From positions 1 through 64,000 of the forward strand of contig NZ_CAIUXT010000074.1 in the NCBI RefSeq assembly GCF_903903185.1: 64,000 bases of DNA, written 5' to 3'. The notes under the pieces are model-generated. The model was not told where the DNA came from, searched no databases, and was given only the letters and a program-made list of their open reading frames with translations. Shown piece by piece: positions 29,363-39,741 of this stretch. The translations under genes and the position numbers were made by a program. How positions within the stretch are numbered: position 1 is the stretch's first letter; every line of letters begins with the position of its first letter. The DNA comes from an uncultured Rhodoblastus sp. (lineage in GTDB: Bacteria; Pseudomonadota; Alphaproteobacteria; Rhizobiales; Beijerinckiaceae).

Positions 29363-31701
29363 AGCGGCCGCCCCGCCCCGGCCTCCTGCTCGTGATGGCG
29401 CGCGAAGCGCGCTGGATGCGCCGCGACAAGCATGCGCTGCTGCTGACGCTGGCCGTGCCGCTGCTGGCCTTCGCGCTGCTGGCCTATACGTTCAGCGGCG
29501 CCGTGATCCGCAATCTCGGCGTCGCCGTGGTGGACGCCGACCGCACGCCGACGTCGATCGAATATGTTCAGAAGATCGACTCCGCGCCCGGCGTCCAGGT
29601 GACTTTGCGCGCCGACGACCTGTCGGCCGCGATGGAGGCGGTGCGCAGCGGCGGCGCCCTTGCGGCAGTCTATATTCCCCGAAACTTCGAACGCGATCTG
29701 ATGGCCAGCCGCCGGCCGCAGATCGTCTCGTTCTACAACCGGCAATTCTTCACGCCCGGCAACAACGCGTCGAGCGCGATCTCCGGCGCCATCGGCGCGG
29801 CGACGGCGGCGCTGCCATCCTTTGCGCCGCCGCAAGGGGGCGGCGCTCGAATCGGCGCCATCGCAATCGAAAAATATGTTCTCACCAATCCGGAGCTAAA
29901 TTACGCCCAGTTCCTGCTTCGCGCGATCCTGCCGACCGTGCTGCACGTGATCGCGGCGATCGCCGGCGGTTACGCCGTCGGGTCCGAATTCGCCTCCCGC
30001 AGCATGGGGGCCTGGCTGCGCACGGCGGGCGGCAGCCCGCTTACGGCGCTGGTCGGCAAACTCGCGCCGCTGTTTGGCATTCTGGTTCTGATGATGGTGG
30101 TCGTCGCCGCGATCATCCACGGCGTGTTCGCCGTTCCATTCCGGGGCGACGCGATCCTCATGGGCGCGTCGGCCTGCCTGATGCTCATCTCCTATCTGGC
30201 GATGGGCGCCTTGTTCCAGCTGCTGGTCAGGAAGCTCGCGCTCGGCTTGAGCCTCACCGCCATCATTTGTTCGCCGGCTTTCGGCTTCGCCGGCATCGGC
30301 TTCCCGATCCTCGCGATGAACGGTTTCTCCAGGGCCTGGGGCGCGGCGCTGCCGCTGCGCTGGTACATGCAGGTGCTGTTCGATCAGGCGGTCCGGGGCT
30401 TGCCGGCCTCGGTATCGGTCGCGCCCTTCGCCATTCTCGGGGCGATCGCAACGATTCTGTTCGGGCTGGCGTGGCTGCGTCTCGCCGCCATTGCCGGTTC
30501 GCCCGCCAAGGCGGCGGCGCAGCCGGCGCGAGCGGTCGTAAAGGGCTACGGCGTCGCGAGCGCGATGATGGCGGAATTGCGCGCCGCGCTCAACGATTCC
30601 GGGGCGTTCGGCCTGATCGTGATCGCGCCCCTCGTCTATGGCGTCCTCTATCCGCAGCCCTATCTTGGACAATTGCTGCGCAACCTGCCCATCGCGGTCG
30701 TCGATCAGGACCAGACCGAAGTCAGCCGCCAACTCATCCAGGCGCTCGACAGCGACGAAGCGCTCAGCGTCGTCGCACGCGCCGGCGCCCTGGCCGAGGC
30801 GCAGGCGATCCTGGCGCGACGGGACGTCTTCGCCATCGTCGCCATTCCCAAGGGGACCGAACGCGACATTCTCAAGGGCGCCAGGGCGCGGGTGGCGGCC
30901 TATGTCGATTCCGCCTATTTCCTGCTCTACAATCGCACGCTTCAGGGAATTCTGGAGGCGACCGCCGCCGCCAACCGGGATTTATCGGCCGGCGCCGCCC
31001 GGGCCGACGGCAGCCTCGCCCGCGCGGCTCTCGTCAGGGCCTCGCCGGTCGAATTCGTGAACGAACCTTTGTTCAACCCGACGGGCGGCTATGCGAGCTA
31101 TGTCGTGCCGGCTGCGTTCATTCTGATCGTTCAGCAAACTTTGCTGATGGGGGCGGCGACGCTCGGCGCGGTCGGTTTCGAGCAAGGCGGCGCCGCGGCG
31201 CGACGGCGGCGCGGCGGTTTCCGGGCGATGCTCGGCCAGGCTTTCGCCCACGCCAGCCTCGCCCTGCCCGGCCTCTTGCTCTATCTGATCGTGCTGCCGC
31301 GGGTTTATGGATTTTCCACTCTGGGACGGCCGCTGGATATGCTCCTGTTCGCCGTTCCGTTCCTTTTGTCGGCGAGTTTCCTCGGACAATTCGTCAGCCT
31401 GGGGTTCAAGCGGCGCGAGCGGGCGGTTCTGGTGTTCATCGCCACGAGCCTGCCGCTGTTCTTCATGGTCGGCGTGGCCTGGCCGATCGAGGCCCTTCCG
31501 GAAACCTTGCGCGTTTTCAGCCGCGCCTTCCCGAGCACCTCGGCCATCGACGGACTGGTGCGCATCAACCAGATGGGCGCGACGCTGGAGGACGTCCGGC
31601 GCGACTGGATCAATCTCTGGATCCTGACCGGCGCCTACGCGGGCCTCGGCGCAGCCGCCGCATGGCTGATGAACCGGGCGGAGACCACAGATGCAGGCTA
31701 G
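29359..31701 (+). CDS. Tandem-fused ABC-2-type transporter permease (780 aa)
   Basis: Two repeats of the ABC-2 permease architecture: N-terminal TM, extracytoplasmic LGVAVVDADRTP.. / LPIAVVDQDQTEVSRQL.., then TM blocks. ATGA overlap with the upstream HlyD gene. Confidence 0.85.
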   Translation: MKRPPRPGLLLVMAREARWMRRDKHALLLTLAVPLLAFALLAYTFSGAVIRNLGVAVVDADRTPTSIEYVQKIDSAPGVQVTLRADDLSAAMEAVRSGGALAAVYIPRNFERDLMASRRPQIVSFYNRQFFTPGNNASSAISGAIGAATAALPSFAPPQGGGARIGAIAIEKYVLTNPELNYAQFLLRAILPTVLHVIAAIAGGYAVGSEFASRSMGAWLRTAGGSPLTALVGKLAPLFGILVLMMVVVAAIIHGVFAVPFRGDAILMGASACLMLISYLAMGALFQLLVRKLALGLSLTAIICSPAFGFAGIGFPILAMNGFSRAWGAALPLRWYMQVLFDQAVRGLPASVSVAPFAILGAIATILFGLAWLRLAAIAGSPAKAAAQPARAVVKGYGVASAMMAELRAALNDSGAFGLIVIAPLVYGVLYPQPYLGQLLRNLPIAVVDQDQTEVSRQLIQALDSDEALSVVARAGALAEAQAILARRDVFAIVAIPKGTERDILKGARARVAAYVDSAYFLLYNRTLQGILEATAAANRDLSAGAARADGSLARAALVRASPVEFVNEPLFNPTGGYASYVVPAAFILIVQQTLLMGAATLGAVGFEQGGAAARRRRGGFRAMLGQAFAHASLALPGLLLYLIVLPRVYGFSTLGRPLDMLLFAVPFLLSASFLGQFVSLGFKRRERAVLVFIATSLPLFFMVGVAWPIEALPETLRVFSRAFPSTSAIDGLVRINQMGATLEDVRRDWINLWILTGAYAGLGAAAAWLMNRAETTDAG

Positions 31702-32683
31702 AATCGCGCGTCGGCTCATTTTTTTGCTGGCCCTGCTGGCGGCGGGCGGCGGGCTCGCCTGGAACGCCCTGGAACGGCGGCGCGCCGGCGCGAACGCGTC
31801 CGAAATAATCGGCGTCGTGCGCGAGACGGAGATCCGCATCGCCGCCGAAAAAGGCGGGCGGCTCGGCTCCATCGCGGTCGCGCCGGGACAAGGAGTCCGG
31901 ACGGGCGATCTCCTCGCCGTCCTCGACAGCCCCGAACTGGCGGCTTCGGTGGAAGAGACGCGAGCGGCCGAGAAACAGGCGCGCGCCGACCGCGACAACG
32001 TCCTCGCCGGCGTGCGAAACGAGCAGATCGACACCGCCGAGCATAATGTGCGCATCGCCGAGGCGAATATCGGCCTCGGACGCAAGGAGTATGAGCGGAC
32101 GCGCGTCCTTGCCGGCAAGAATGTCGCAAGCCAGCAAAAGCTCGATGAGGCGACGGCGTCGCTGCGCCGGGCCGACGCCAGTCTCGAACAGGCGCAGGCG
32201 TTTTATCGCCAGCTGGTCGCCGGCGCGACGGCTGAGGAACGCGCAAAGGCCGAAGCCGAATTCGCCCTCGCCAGGGCGAAGACCGCCGACATCGAAGCGG
32301 TTTTTGCAAAAACCCGCGTCCTCTCCCCCGTGGACGGCGTCGTCGGGGTCCTTGTCGCGACGCCGGGCGAAGTCGTATCGCCGGGCCAGGCGATCATGAC
32401 GCTCAATGCGCCCGCGCGCCGATGGTTTTCCTTCACCGTGCGCGAGGATCGGCTCGGCGGCCTCGCCATCGGTTCGAAGACGACGGTCGCCGTTGCAGGC
32501 CACAGCGTGGCGGGCCGCGTCACGGAACTGCGCCCGCTTGGCGAGTTCGCGACCTGGCGCGCCGCGCGGGCGGTCGGCGACCATGACCTCAACAGTTTTC
32601 TGGTTCGCGTCGATCCGGAAACGCCGGACGATTCCATCGAACCCGGAATGACCGTCCGCCTCGCGCCCGCCGGATCACGTTAA
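31691..32683 (+). CDS. HlyD-family membrane fusion protein (second)
   Basis: N-terminal TM, EIIGVVRETEIRIAAEKGGRLGSIAVAPGQGVRTGDLLAVLDSPEL, VLSPVDGVVGVLVATPGEVVSPGQ. Confidence 0.87.
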   Translation: MQARIARRLIFLLALLAAGGGLAWNALERRRAGANASEIIGVVRETEIRIAAEKGGRLGSIAVAPGQGVRTGDLLAVLDSPELAASVEETRAAEKQARADRDNVLAGVRNEQIDTAEHNVRIAEANIGLGRKEYERTRVLAGKNVASQQKLDEATASLRRADASLEQAQAFYRQLVAGATAEERAKAEAEFALARAKTADIEAVFAKTRVLSPVDGVVGVLVATPGEVVSPGQAIMTLNAPARRWFSFTVREDRLGGLAIGSKTTVAVAGHSVAGRVTELRPLGEFATWRAARAVGDHDLNSFLVRVDPETPDDSIEPGMTVRLAPAGSR

Positions 32684-33279
32684 AGCCTGTTCGACGAATT
32701 GCGTCGCGAGGATTGTGGGAGCGCCTTTACGGCGAGGATCGAACCGATTGCGGCGCTCTCCCTCGCGACAATGAATATTGGCGGCTGCTTTGGCAGGTCA
32801 GCGGTTTCGTCCGCGCTGAAACCGCCGCATGCTTCTGCTTTTGTGTTGCGCCAAAGTCGCGGCCGCCGGGTTTTTTCCGCGAATGCGCCGCCGCCGGCTT
32901 GACGCTTGTCGCAAGCCGGCGGACCAGGCCGCAGAAGAAAGCGACGACAGGATTGGGGAGAATCGGTCATTCCGGATCGTTTCGACACAGCGCCGGGGAT
33001 TGATGCGAGGATTTGCTGTTCCGTTGCGTAACTCTTTAAATTCAGTTGGTTATAAAACTCTGCAAACGCTTCGAAATTCCGTCGAAGCCGGAGTCTATGC
33101 AGGCGACGATCCCGTTCTATCCATCAACGACTTATTTCAAAATGCGGAATTGCCAAAACTTCCTGCGCCTTTTTACCCGCACCGGACAGGTCAACTCTGC
33201 CCATAATTCCATTAAGTGCTTGTAGTTGCTTTATCATCGAGCCTAGCATGTCCTCCATTGTTTTCGAGGGAGACGCGCC

Positions 33280-36200
33280 ATGAGACGTTCGTTGGCGCAT
33301 TTGTGGCTTTCAGCAGGCGTCGCATCGATGGCGACAGCGCTTTGCATTGAAGCGGCGTGGGCGGAATCCCTCAACGATGAGGCGGCGCTCGCGGCCGGCG
33401 GCATCGGCAAATACTATGACGACGCCGCAGTCTACGCCCGAGTGCTGAATGGGCAGCCAGCCGGCGGCGTCGCCGCCTATTTTGTCGACGGAAACGCCTT
33501 CTCGGACGTGGTTGCGCTAACAAACAAAATTGAGGACAAGAAAAACCCTGGCCCTGACTGCACCGGGACTTTGATCGATGCTCGAACGATCCTGACGGCG
33601 GCGCACTGCAAGTTCGACCCGGCGACCGACGTGATCGTCACCACGTCGAAGGGCGTCTCCCAGAAAGTCCTCGTAACAAGCGTCTACTCCCACACGGGCT
33701 ACCGCTCGGAGAGCGGGGCCGCCGACATCGCCTTGCTATCGCTCGCCAAGCCGGTGACCGGGATCACGCCCGCGACTTTGGTGACGTCGCTGGATTCGCC
33801 GCCGAGTTCAAAGTCGCTCGTCGGCAGACAGTTCGTCAGCGTCGGGTTTGGCATGATCGGCACGGGAACGAAGTCGCCCGGCAACAACACCGAATACTAC
33901 CGGCTCGCGACGACCGGGACGATTGGCGCCTACGCGCCCGGGAACACTTTTATAAAAGTGGCGACCTACAACCCCAATCCGCCGGAAACCTGCTCGAACA
34001 AGGTAGGCACGCCAGACTGTATATGGGGACATTCAGCCCAATATTATTTTGCAGCTCAGTTCCAGAATCTCAATTCCAACAATCCTGCTCCCACTCCAAA
34101 TCCAAATTATTTCGGTCGGACAAAAAGCTCAAAGCCGGGTTACTATACGTTCGAAGGCGCCGTCGCGGGCGGCGACAGCGGTGGCCCGCTTTTTGTCGTC
34201 ATCGATGGCCGTCTGGTCGAAATCGGCATCGTTGGAGGGGGAAGCAATCCAGTCGGTAAAGACGGCCAGTATGGCGACGTCAATCTCTGGACGCCGCTCA
34301 GCCGGTTCTCCAGGTGGCTGGCGCGCAACAACCCATTGCGCACCGTCACCGCCGTTGCTGGGTCCCACGACTGGAGCGATGCCGCCGCCTGGAAGGACAA
34401 CGCCACGGACCGTATCTATGGAAAGAAAGGCGTGGCGCCCGACAATACCGATTCGGCAAATGAAACGAACGTCGCCCGCTATTACAACGTCGAGTTGAGG
34501 AACGATGGGACCATCACACTCGACAGGAATGTGACCATCGACAAGCTGACCGTGTCCGGAATGGAATCGGTTTTGGTCCTGCAGACCGGAACCTCGCTGA
34601 CAACGGTGCTGAACACGAGCCTCTCGGCGGGAAAACTCAGTTTCACTGGCGGCGCCCTGGTGTCTCCGGAAGTCGGCGTCACCGGCGGCGTCGTGACCGG
34701 AAACGGGACGATCGTGGCGACGGGCGGCAATACCGGGGTTTGCCCCACCGGCGTCTGCAACACCGGCGGCGTATTCGCGCCCGTCGGCACGTTGAAGATC
34801 GAGGGCAATTATACCCAGGGTCCGAAGGGGACACTCTCGGTTGTCTTCGGTTCCGCCGGGCCGGACAAACTGGACGTGAGCGGGGATGTCACCCTGGGCG
34901 GCGCGCTGCAGGTCAAGCTTGGCCCGTTGACCAGTCCGGTCAAGAGCGGCGTGACCTCTACAATTGTGGATCCGAAATCGGTGACCGGGAACTTCTCTTC
35001 GGTCACAACCAACCTGTCGGAGTTCATCAGCGACAAGGTCTCCTATGAGCAGAAAGACGTAAAGCTGTCGTTGATTCGCAGCGCCAGCTACGCCTCCGTG
35101 GCCGACCGGAAAAATCAGAAAGACTTCGCCAACGGCCTGAGCGCCGGCCTCGCCACCGAAACCCTGACGCCGGACATGAACGGCATCCTCGGCAGGCTCG
35201 ACGGCGCCCAGACCGCCGACGAAGCCAGACATTTCTTCGATCAGGCGGACGCGGACGGGGGCGAGGAAGACGTCGTTGGCAACCAGCTGCTGGCGAACCT
35301 CGCGGCGAACCGCGTCGTCGGCGCCGCGCTCGACCGCCACCTCGAAGTGATGAGCGACGACGACGCGCTCGAAGCGCGCCGCGCGGCCGGTCTGCACGGT
35401 CTCAGCTTCGACTATGGCCGCGCCACCGGACTCGGACTGACCCCATCAGCCAGCGATCCCGCCCCCGGCGACGCCGCGCTCCCGGCGGCCAAAGGCCCGT
35501 CGCCGGCGCCGGCGCCCGGCGTCGGCGGATGGGCGCAGGCGATCGGCGGCTGGCAGAACCTCAGCGGCGACAACAACGCCTATGGCCTGTCGCAGACCCT
35601 CGGCGGGTTTGTCGGCGGCGTCGACATCAACCCGTTCGGCGGTTGGGACCCGAACTTCAAGGGCGGCGTCGCCTTCAGCTATCTGCATGGGTCGCTCGGC
35701 AGGGGCTCGGAAACCGGCTCGACCAACGCCTACAGCGGGTACGTCTATGCGACGCAGCCGTTCGGGCGGGCCTACGTCGAAGGGCGCGCGGGCTTCGGCA
35801 TGACGCAAATGTCGACGATCCGGCGAATCACCGCGCTCGGCCTCGATCGAACGGCTTATGGCTCCGCATCCGGAAACGACTGGTCGGCCGCGCTCGGCGC
35901 CGGCTATCGCTTCAGCCAGCACCTTTTCAACATCGAGCCCTCGCTTCATGTCGCCTGGGATCAGGTCGGGCGCCGCGCCTATACCGAAACCGGCGCCGGC
36001 GCCCTGAACCTCGCGATCGAAAACAATATGCTCAACGCCCTGCAGTTTTCCGCCGGACTGCGGATCAACGCCAATTTCGCCCTCGGCAACGGACTCGCGG
36101 CCCAACCGGAACTGCGCGTCCGCTATGCCTACGACGCGCTCAATCTCGTCCCGGCCACCACGGCAAGCCTGGTGGGCATGCCGGGCATCCCATTCACGTT

Positions 36201-36357
36201 CGAAGGGGTGAACGTCGGACGCAGCGCCGCCGTGCTCGGCGCCAGCCTGACCGTCGTCCGCCGCAACTCCGTGGCCGTTTTCGCCGACTATAATGCGGAG
36301 TTGCGCCAGCACGAGACCGCGCAGGTTGTCATGGGCGGCGTGCGGATCGTCTGGTGA
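33280..36357 (+). CDS. Autotransporter with trypsin-like serine protease passenger (1025 aa)
   Basis: Signal peptide; CTGTLIDARTILTAAHCKF (His), ADIALLSL (Asp), GGDSGGPLFVV (Ser); repeat-like passenger stem; C-terminal beta-barrel ending RIVW. Confidence 0.9.
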   Translation: MRRSLAHLWLSAGVASMATALCIEAAWAESLNDEAALAAGGIGKYYDDAAVYARVLNGQPAGGVAAYFVDGNAFSDVVALTNKIEDKKNPGPDCTGTLIDARTILTAAHCKFDPATDVIVTTSKGVSQKVLVTSVYSHTGYRSESGAADIALLSLAKPVTGITPATLVTSLDSPPSSKSLVGRQFVSVGFGMIGTGTKSPGNNTEYYRLATTGTIGAYAPGNTFIKVATYNPNPPETCSNKVGTPDCIWGHSAQYYFAAQFQNLNSNNPAPTPNPNYFGRTKSSKPGYYTFEGAVAGGDSGGPLFVVIDGRLVEIGIVGGGSNPVGKDGQYGDVNLWTPLSRFSRWLARNNPLRTVTAVAGSHDWSDAAAWKDNATDRIYGKKGVAPDNTDSANETNVARYYNVELRNDGTITLDRNVTIDKLTVSGMESVLVLQTGTSLTTVLNTSLSAGKLSFTGGALVSPEVGVTGGVVTGNGTIVATGGNTGVCPTGVCNTGGVFAPVGTLKIEGNYTQGPKGTLSVVFGSAGPDKLDVSGDVTLGGALQVKLGPLTSPVKSGVTSTIVDPKSVTGNFSSVTTNLSEFISDKVSYEQKDVKLSLIRSASYASVADRKNQKDFANGLSAGLATETLTPDMNGILGRLDGAQTADEARHFFDQADADGGEEDVVGNQLLANLAANRVVGAALDRHLEVMSDDDALEARRAAGLHGLSFDYGRATGLGLTPSASDPAPGDAALPAAKGPSPAPAPGVGGWAQAIGGWQNLSGDNNAYGLSQTLGGFVGGVDINPFGGWDPNFKGGVAFSYLHGSLGRGSETGSTNAYSGYVYATQPFGRAYVEGRAGFGMTQMSTIRRITALGLDRTAYGSASGNDWSAALGAGYRFSQHLFNIEPSLHVAWDQVGRRAYTETGAGALNLAIENNMLNALQFSAGLRINANFALGNGLAAQPELRVRYAYDALNLVPATTASLVGMPGIPFTFEGVNVGRSAAVLGASLTVVRRNSVAVFADYNAELRQHETAQVVMGGVRIVW

Positions 36358-36469
36358 ACCGCCATCGCGGAACCGCGGCGTGAAACGCAAAACGTCGCCG
36401 CCAACCGTTCGCCATCATATTCCCGATCGTCGCACCCGCGCGAATTGCGGCCGCGCGTCGAGATCGGGT

Positions 36470-37588
36470 TCAAAGATCTGTTGCTCCGCCCGCCTCGGGT
36501 TGCGGACCGGAGGGCTTCGATTCGTCGGCGTCGAGCCAGGTTGAAATCAGCTCCCAGGTCACGGCGAGGACGATCGGGCCCAGAAAGAGCCCGGTGACGC
36601 CGTAGGAGAGCGTCCCGCCGATGACGCCGAACAGGATGACGATCAGCGGGGTCGAGATCCCTCGAGTCATGACCAGCGGTTTTAGAATATTGTCGATGAC
36701 ATTGACCGGGAGCATGTAGAGCGTGAACAGCAATGCCGATTTTGTGTCCAACGCCATCCACGCCCAGCCCATCACCGGGAGTATGATCACCGCCCCCCCG
36801 ATCTGCACGATCCCCAGCACCAGCACCGCCGTGGTCAGCAACGTCGCGCCGGGAACGCCGGCTACCGTGAACCCGATGCCGGCGAGTGTCGCCTGCAACG
36901 CGGATACGCCGACCACACCGCGCGCGACGGTGCGGATCGTGGCGCCGGTCATGCTGACGAATTTGTCGCCCCGCTCGGGCGAGAGCCGCCGGGCGACCGA
37001 CCGGACCGATTCCACCATTTTGGGCGCCGGCGCGAACAAGAACCCGGCAACGCAGATGGCGGCGAACAGCCGCAGCGCGCCGGCCCCCGCGCCGGCGGCG
37101 ATGGCGAGCAGTCCCGACGCGGCCGAATGCAGCTGCGGAGCGACCTTCGCCGCCGCCGCCTTCAGGTTGGTCGACGCCAGCATCCAGAATTCATAGAGCG
37201 GCCCGCCGATCAGCGGCCATGACTTGATCTCGGCCGGCGGCGGCGAAAAGATTTTGGGATCGACCCAGTCCGAAAGCAGCCGAAGCGAATCGACCAGCCC
37301 CCCGATCAGCCACAACGCCGGCCCGACGACAACCACGAGGCAAATGAAGGTCAGCAGGGCGGCGGCCAACTTCCTGCGTCCTCCGAGCGCGGAGGCGAGC
37401 CTTTCATAGGCGGGATAAAGCGCGACGGCGAGAATCACGCTCCAGGCGACGATCGTCAGAAAGGGCTGAACCAGCGTGAACGACCAATAGGCGAAGGCGC
37501 CGATGGCGCAAAACCTGAGAATCCAGTCGATGGAGACGGGTGGAGCGCTTTTCGACGCGCTATCCCGACGATTGGCTTGATAAGACAT
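36470..37588 (-). CDS. AI-2E family transporter (PerM/UPF0118)
   Basis: Multiple TM segments; GVVGVSALQATLAGIGFTVAGVPGA, GGTLSYGVTGLFLGPIVLAVTWELI. Start at MSYQANRRD. Confidence 0.88.
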   Translation of the reverse strand: MSYQANRRDSASKSAPPVSIDWILRFCAIGAFAYWSFTLVQPFLTIVAWSVILAVALYPAYERLASALGGRRKLAAALLTFICLVVVVGPALWLIGGLVDSLRLLSDWVDPKIFSPPPAEIKSWPLIGGPLYEFWMLASTNLKAAAAKVAPQLHSAASGLLAIAAGAGAGALRLFAAICVAGFLFAPAPKMVESVRSVARRLSPERGDKFVSMTGATIRTVARGVVGVSALQATLAGIGFTVAGVPGATLLTTAVLVLGIVQIGGAVIILPVMGWAWMALDTKSALLFTLYMLPVNVIDNILKPLVMTRGISTPLIVILFGVIGGTLSYGVTGLFLGPIVLAVTWELISTWLDADESKPSGPQPEAGGATDL

Positions 37589-37627
37589 GCGCGCCCCCGA
37601 AACCCGCAAAAGATGAGCTTAACAAGC

Positions 37628-38635
37628 TCAACCCCTTATGCCGACGCGCAGACCGGGCGACGGGCGTTCCTGCAACACTTCGCGGCGGAAGCGGAACAGC
37701 GCCGCCGGGCGCCCGCCGGTGGCGTGCGACATTTCACCGGTCGCCTCGACCACGGCGGCGGCTTCGACGAGACGGCGGAAATTCTGCTTGTGCAGATGGC
37801 GCCCCGATATGGCCTCGACCGTGGTTTGCAGCGCGGTCAGGGTGAAACTTTCCGGCATGAGTTCGAAAATCACCGGGCGATATTTCATCTTGGCGCGCAG
37901 CCGGCCCATGGCGGTGGCGAGGATGCGGCGATGGTCGGCCTGCATGGACTCCCCCAGCGGCGGCCAGTTGGCGACGCCCGGCGCCGGTTCGCGCCCGTCG
38001 CGCGCGCTTTCCTCGACCAGTCCGGCCTCGTAGAGCAATTCATAGCGGTCGAGCACGTTGTCCTCGTCGAAACGGTCGCCCTCCTCGCCGAATAATTGCC
38101 GCATCCGCTCGATCCGGGTCAGACCGCGCCGGTGCGTCGAGGCGCCGGCGTCGCGCCCGCGCTCGACGAAAGCGCGCAAGCCCGGCATGATGGTCGAGTC
38201 GATCAAGGCGGGGCGGCCGTTGCGCCAGTCCTCCCAGGGGAAGAAGCGATACCATTCGCGAAAGCCCGCGCCCGGCGCCGTGGCGAGATCCTCGCGCAAA
38301 AGCCGGGTCAGCGCCAGATAGCCGACCGATACTTCATGCGGATCGCGGCTGCCGGCGCGGCTTTGGCGGCCCCGGTCGCCGAATGTATAAAGCTGTTCGA
38401 CATAGCCGACCGGCACGCCGGTCTGTTCGGCCACCCAGGCGCGCAGGCCCATCTCGAAAGTGCGGTGATGGAGCGGATCGAAGGGACCGGATGGCAAGGC
38501 CGCGCCGGCGCCGCGCAAATCCCTGCCGTCGGCGCCGCGCGCCACCAGAATCAGCGGCGTGTCGCCGCGCACCGCGACAATGGCCGCCGTCAGGCCGATT
38601 TCGACGGCGATCGAAGGATGGGGTAAGTCTTTCAT
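37628..38635 (-). CDS. NrtR-like NAD regulator (degenerate Nudix domain plus winged helix)
   Basis: C-terminus RLRAKMKYRPVIFELMPESFTLTALQTTVEAISGRHLHKQNFRRLVEA...RPAALFRFRRE is NrtR-type. N-terminal Nudix-like fold, but the Nudix box reads RAWVAEQTGV instead of REUXEEXGU. ORF-track start 39781 is an artefact. Confidence 0.75.
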   Translation of the reverse strand: MKDLPHPSIAVEIGLTAAIVAVRGDTPLILVARGADGRDLRGAGAALPSGPFDPLHHRTFEMGLRAWVAEQTGVPVGYVEQLYTFGDRGRQSRAGSRDPHEVSVGYLALTRLLREDLATAPGAGFREWYRFFPWEDWRNGRPALIDSTIMPGLRAFVERGRDAGASTHRRGLTRIERMRQLFGEEGDRFDEDNVLDRYELLYEAGLVEESARDGREPAPGVANWPPLGESMQADHRRILATAMGRLRAKMKYRPVIFELMPESFTLTALQTTVEAISGRHLHKQNFRRLVEAAAVVEATGEMSHATGGRPAALFRFRREVLQERPSPGLRVGIRG

Positions 38636-39141
38636 GCCGTCTCCATCCAGAAAACCTCGCCCTCGAAACAATCCGCGCCGCGCCCGATCGACTCGATCGC
38701 GGCCACCATCCGGCCATCGCGCGACAATAGCGCGTCGGCGAGTTCCACCAGCCGCTTGTTTGGCGTGGCGGACGGCGAAAGCCGTCGCAAATTGCGCGCG
38801 ATCTCGATTTCCGGCGCAGCTTCGAGCGCGCAGAGCCCGATGAAAGCCGCCGCCGGCGAACGGCTGACCCCGGCATAGCAATGCACGACCAGCGGCCGGG
38901 CGCGGTCCCAGTTTTGGAAAAAGGCGATCAGGCTTTCGACATGCCGGCTTTCGGGCAGCACCTGCCCGGCCATTGGCGCAACGATGTCGGACAGGCCGAT
39001 CGCCAGATGGCGGTCGCGCGCGATCGCCGCCAGCCGGGGCGCCCGATAGGGCGGGCTGAGCAGCGACACCAGCGAATCGGCCCCGCATTGCGCGACCACC
39101 TGCTCGACCCGGCTCAAAGGGCAGACATAGACGAGGCCCAT
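38632..39141 (-). CDS. Protein tyrosine phosphatase-like protein
   Basis: PTP signature VVHCYAGVSRSPAAAFI (CX5R); ATGA overlap with the downstream gene. Confidence 0.8.
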   Translation of the reverse strand: MGLVYVCPLSRVEQVVAQCGADSLVSLLSPPYRAPRLAAIARDRHLAIGLSDIVAPMAGQVLPESRHVESLIAFFQNWDRARPLVVHCYAGVSRSPAAAFIGLCALEAAPEIEIARNLRRLSPSATPNKRLVELADALLSRDGRMVAAIESIGRGADCFEGEVFWMETA

Positions 39142-39741
39142 TCACCGCCCCCCGTCGAAATCTTGGAAGCGGCGCAGAAAAATCGCCTGCGCCGCTTCCG
39201 GCGGCATTGGCGCCAGCAGGGTTTTCAGACGATTCGGCTCGATGTCCGGGGCGCCGAACAGCCGCGCCGCCTCGTCGGCGTCGAATCCGGCGTAAAGCGT
39301 GGCCTCGAAATAGGCCGAAATGCGGTCGGCCCGTTTGGTCAGGCGGCGCAGCGCCGGCGCGGGCTCGGGATTGAGCGAGAACCGCAGCAGGATGGCGCGC
39401 TCCAGCCGCGCCTCGAACTCGCGGTAGGCCTCGCCGAGCGCCGCCTTGAACGGCGAGATCATGTCGCCGATGACATATTCCGGCGCATCGTGCAGCAGCG
39501 CGAACAGCCGCCAGCGCGCAGGGGCGGCGGGATCGAGCAGGCCGAGCACTTCCGCGACCAGCACGGAATGCTGCGCCACCGAGAAAATCACCCCGCCCCG
39601 CGTCTGGCCGTTCCAGCGCGCGACGCGGGCGAGGCCATGGGCGATATCCTCGATCTCCACGTCGAGCGGCGACGGATTCAAGATGTCGAGCCGACGCCCG
39701 GAGAGCATCCGTTGCCAGGCGCGCGGGCTTTTGCCGTTCAT
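39142..39741 (-). CDS. HD-domain phosphohydrolase (YfbR-like)
   Basis: FSVAQHSVLVAEVLG...FALLHDAPEYVIGDMISPFK: HD motif with conserved spacing. Confidence 0.85.
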   Translation of the reverse strand: MNGKSPRAWQRMLSGRRLDILNPSPLDVEIEDIAHGLARVARWNGQTRGGVIFSVAQHSVLVAEVLGLLDPAAPARWRLFALLHDAPEYVIGDMISPFKAALGEAYREFEARLERAILLRFSLNPEPAPALRRLTKRADRISAYFEATLYAGFDADEAARLFGAPDIEPNRLKTLLAPMPPEAAQAIFLRRFQDFDGGR

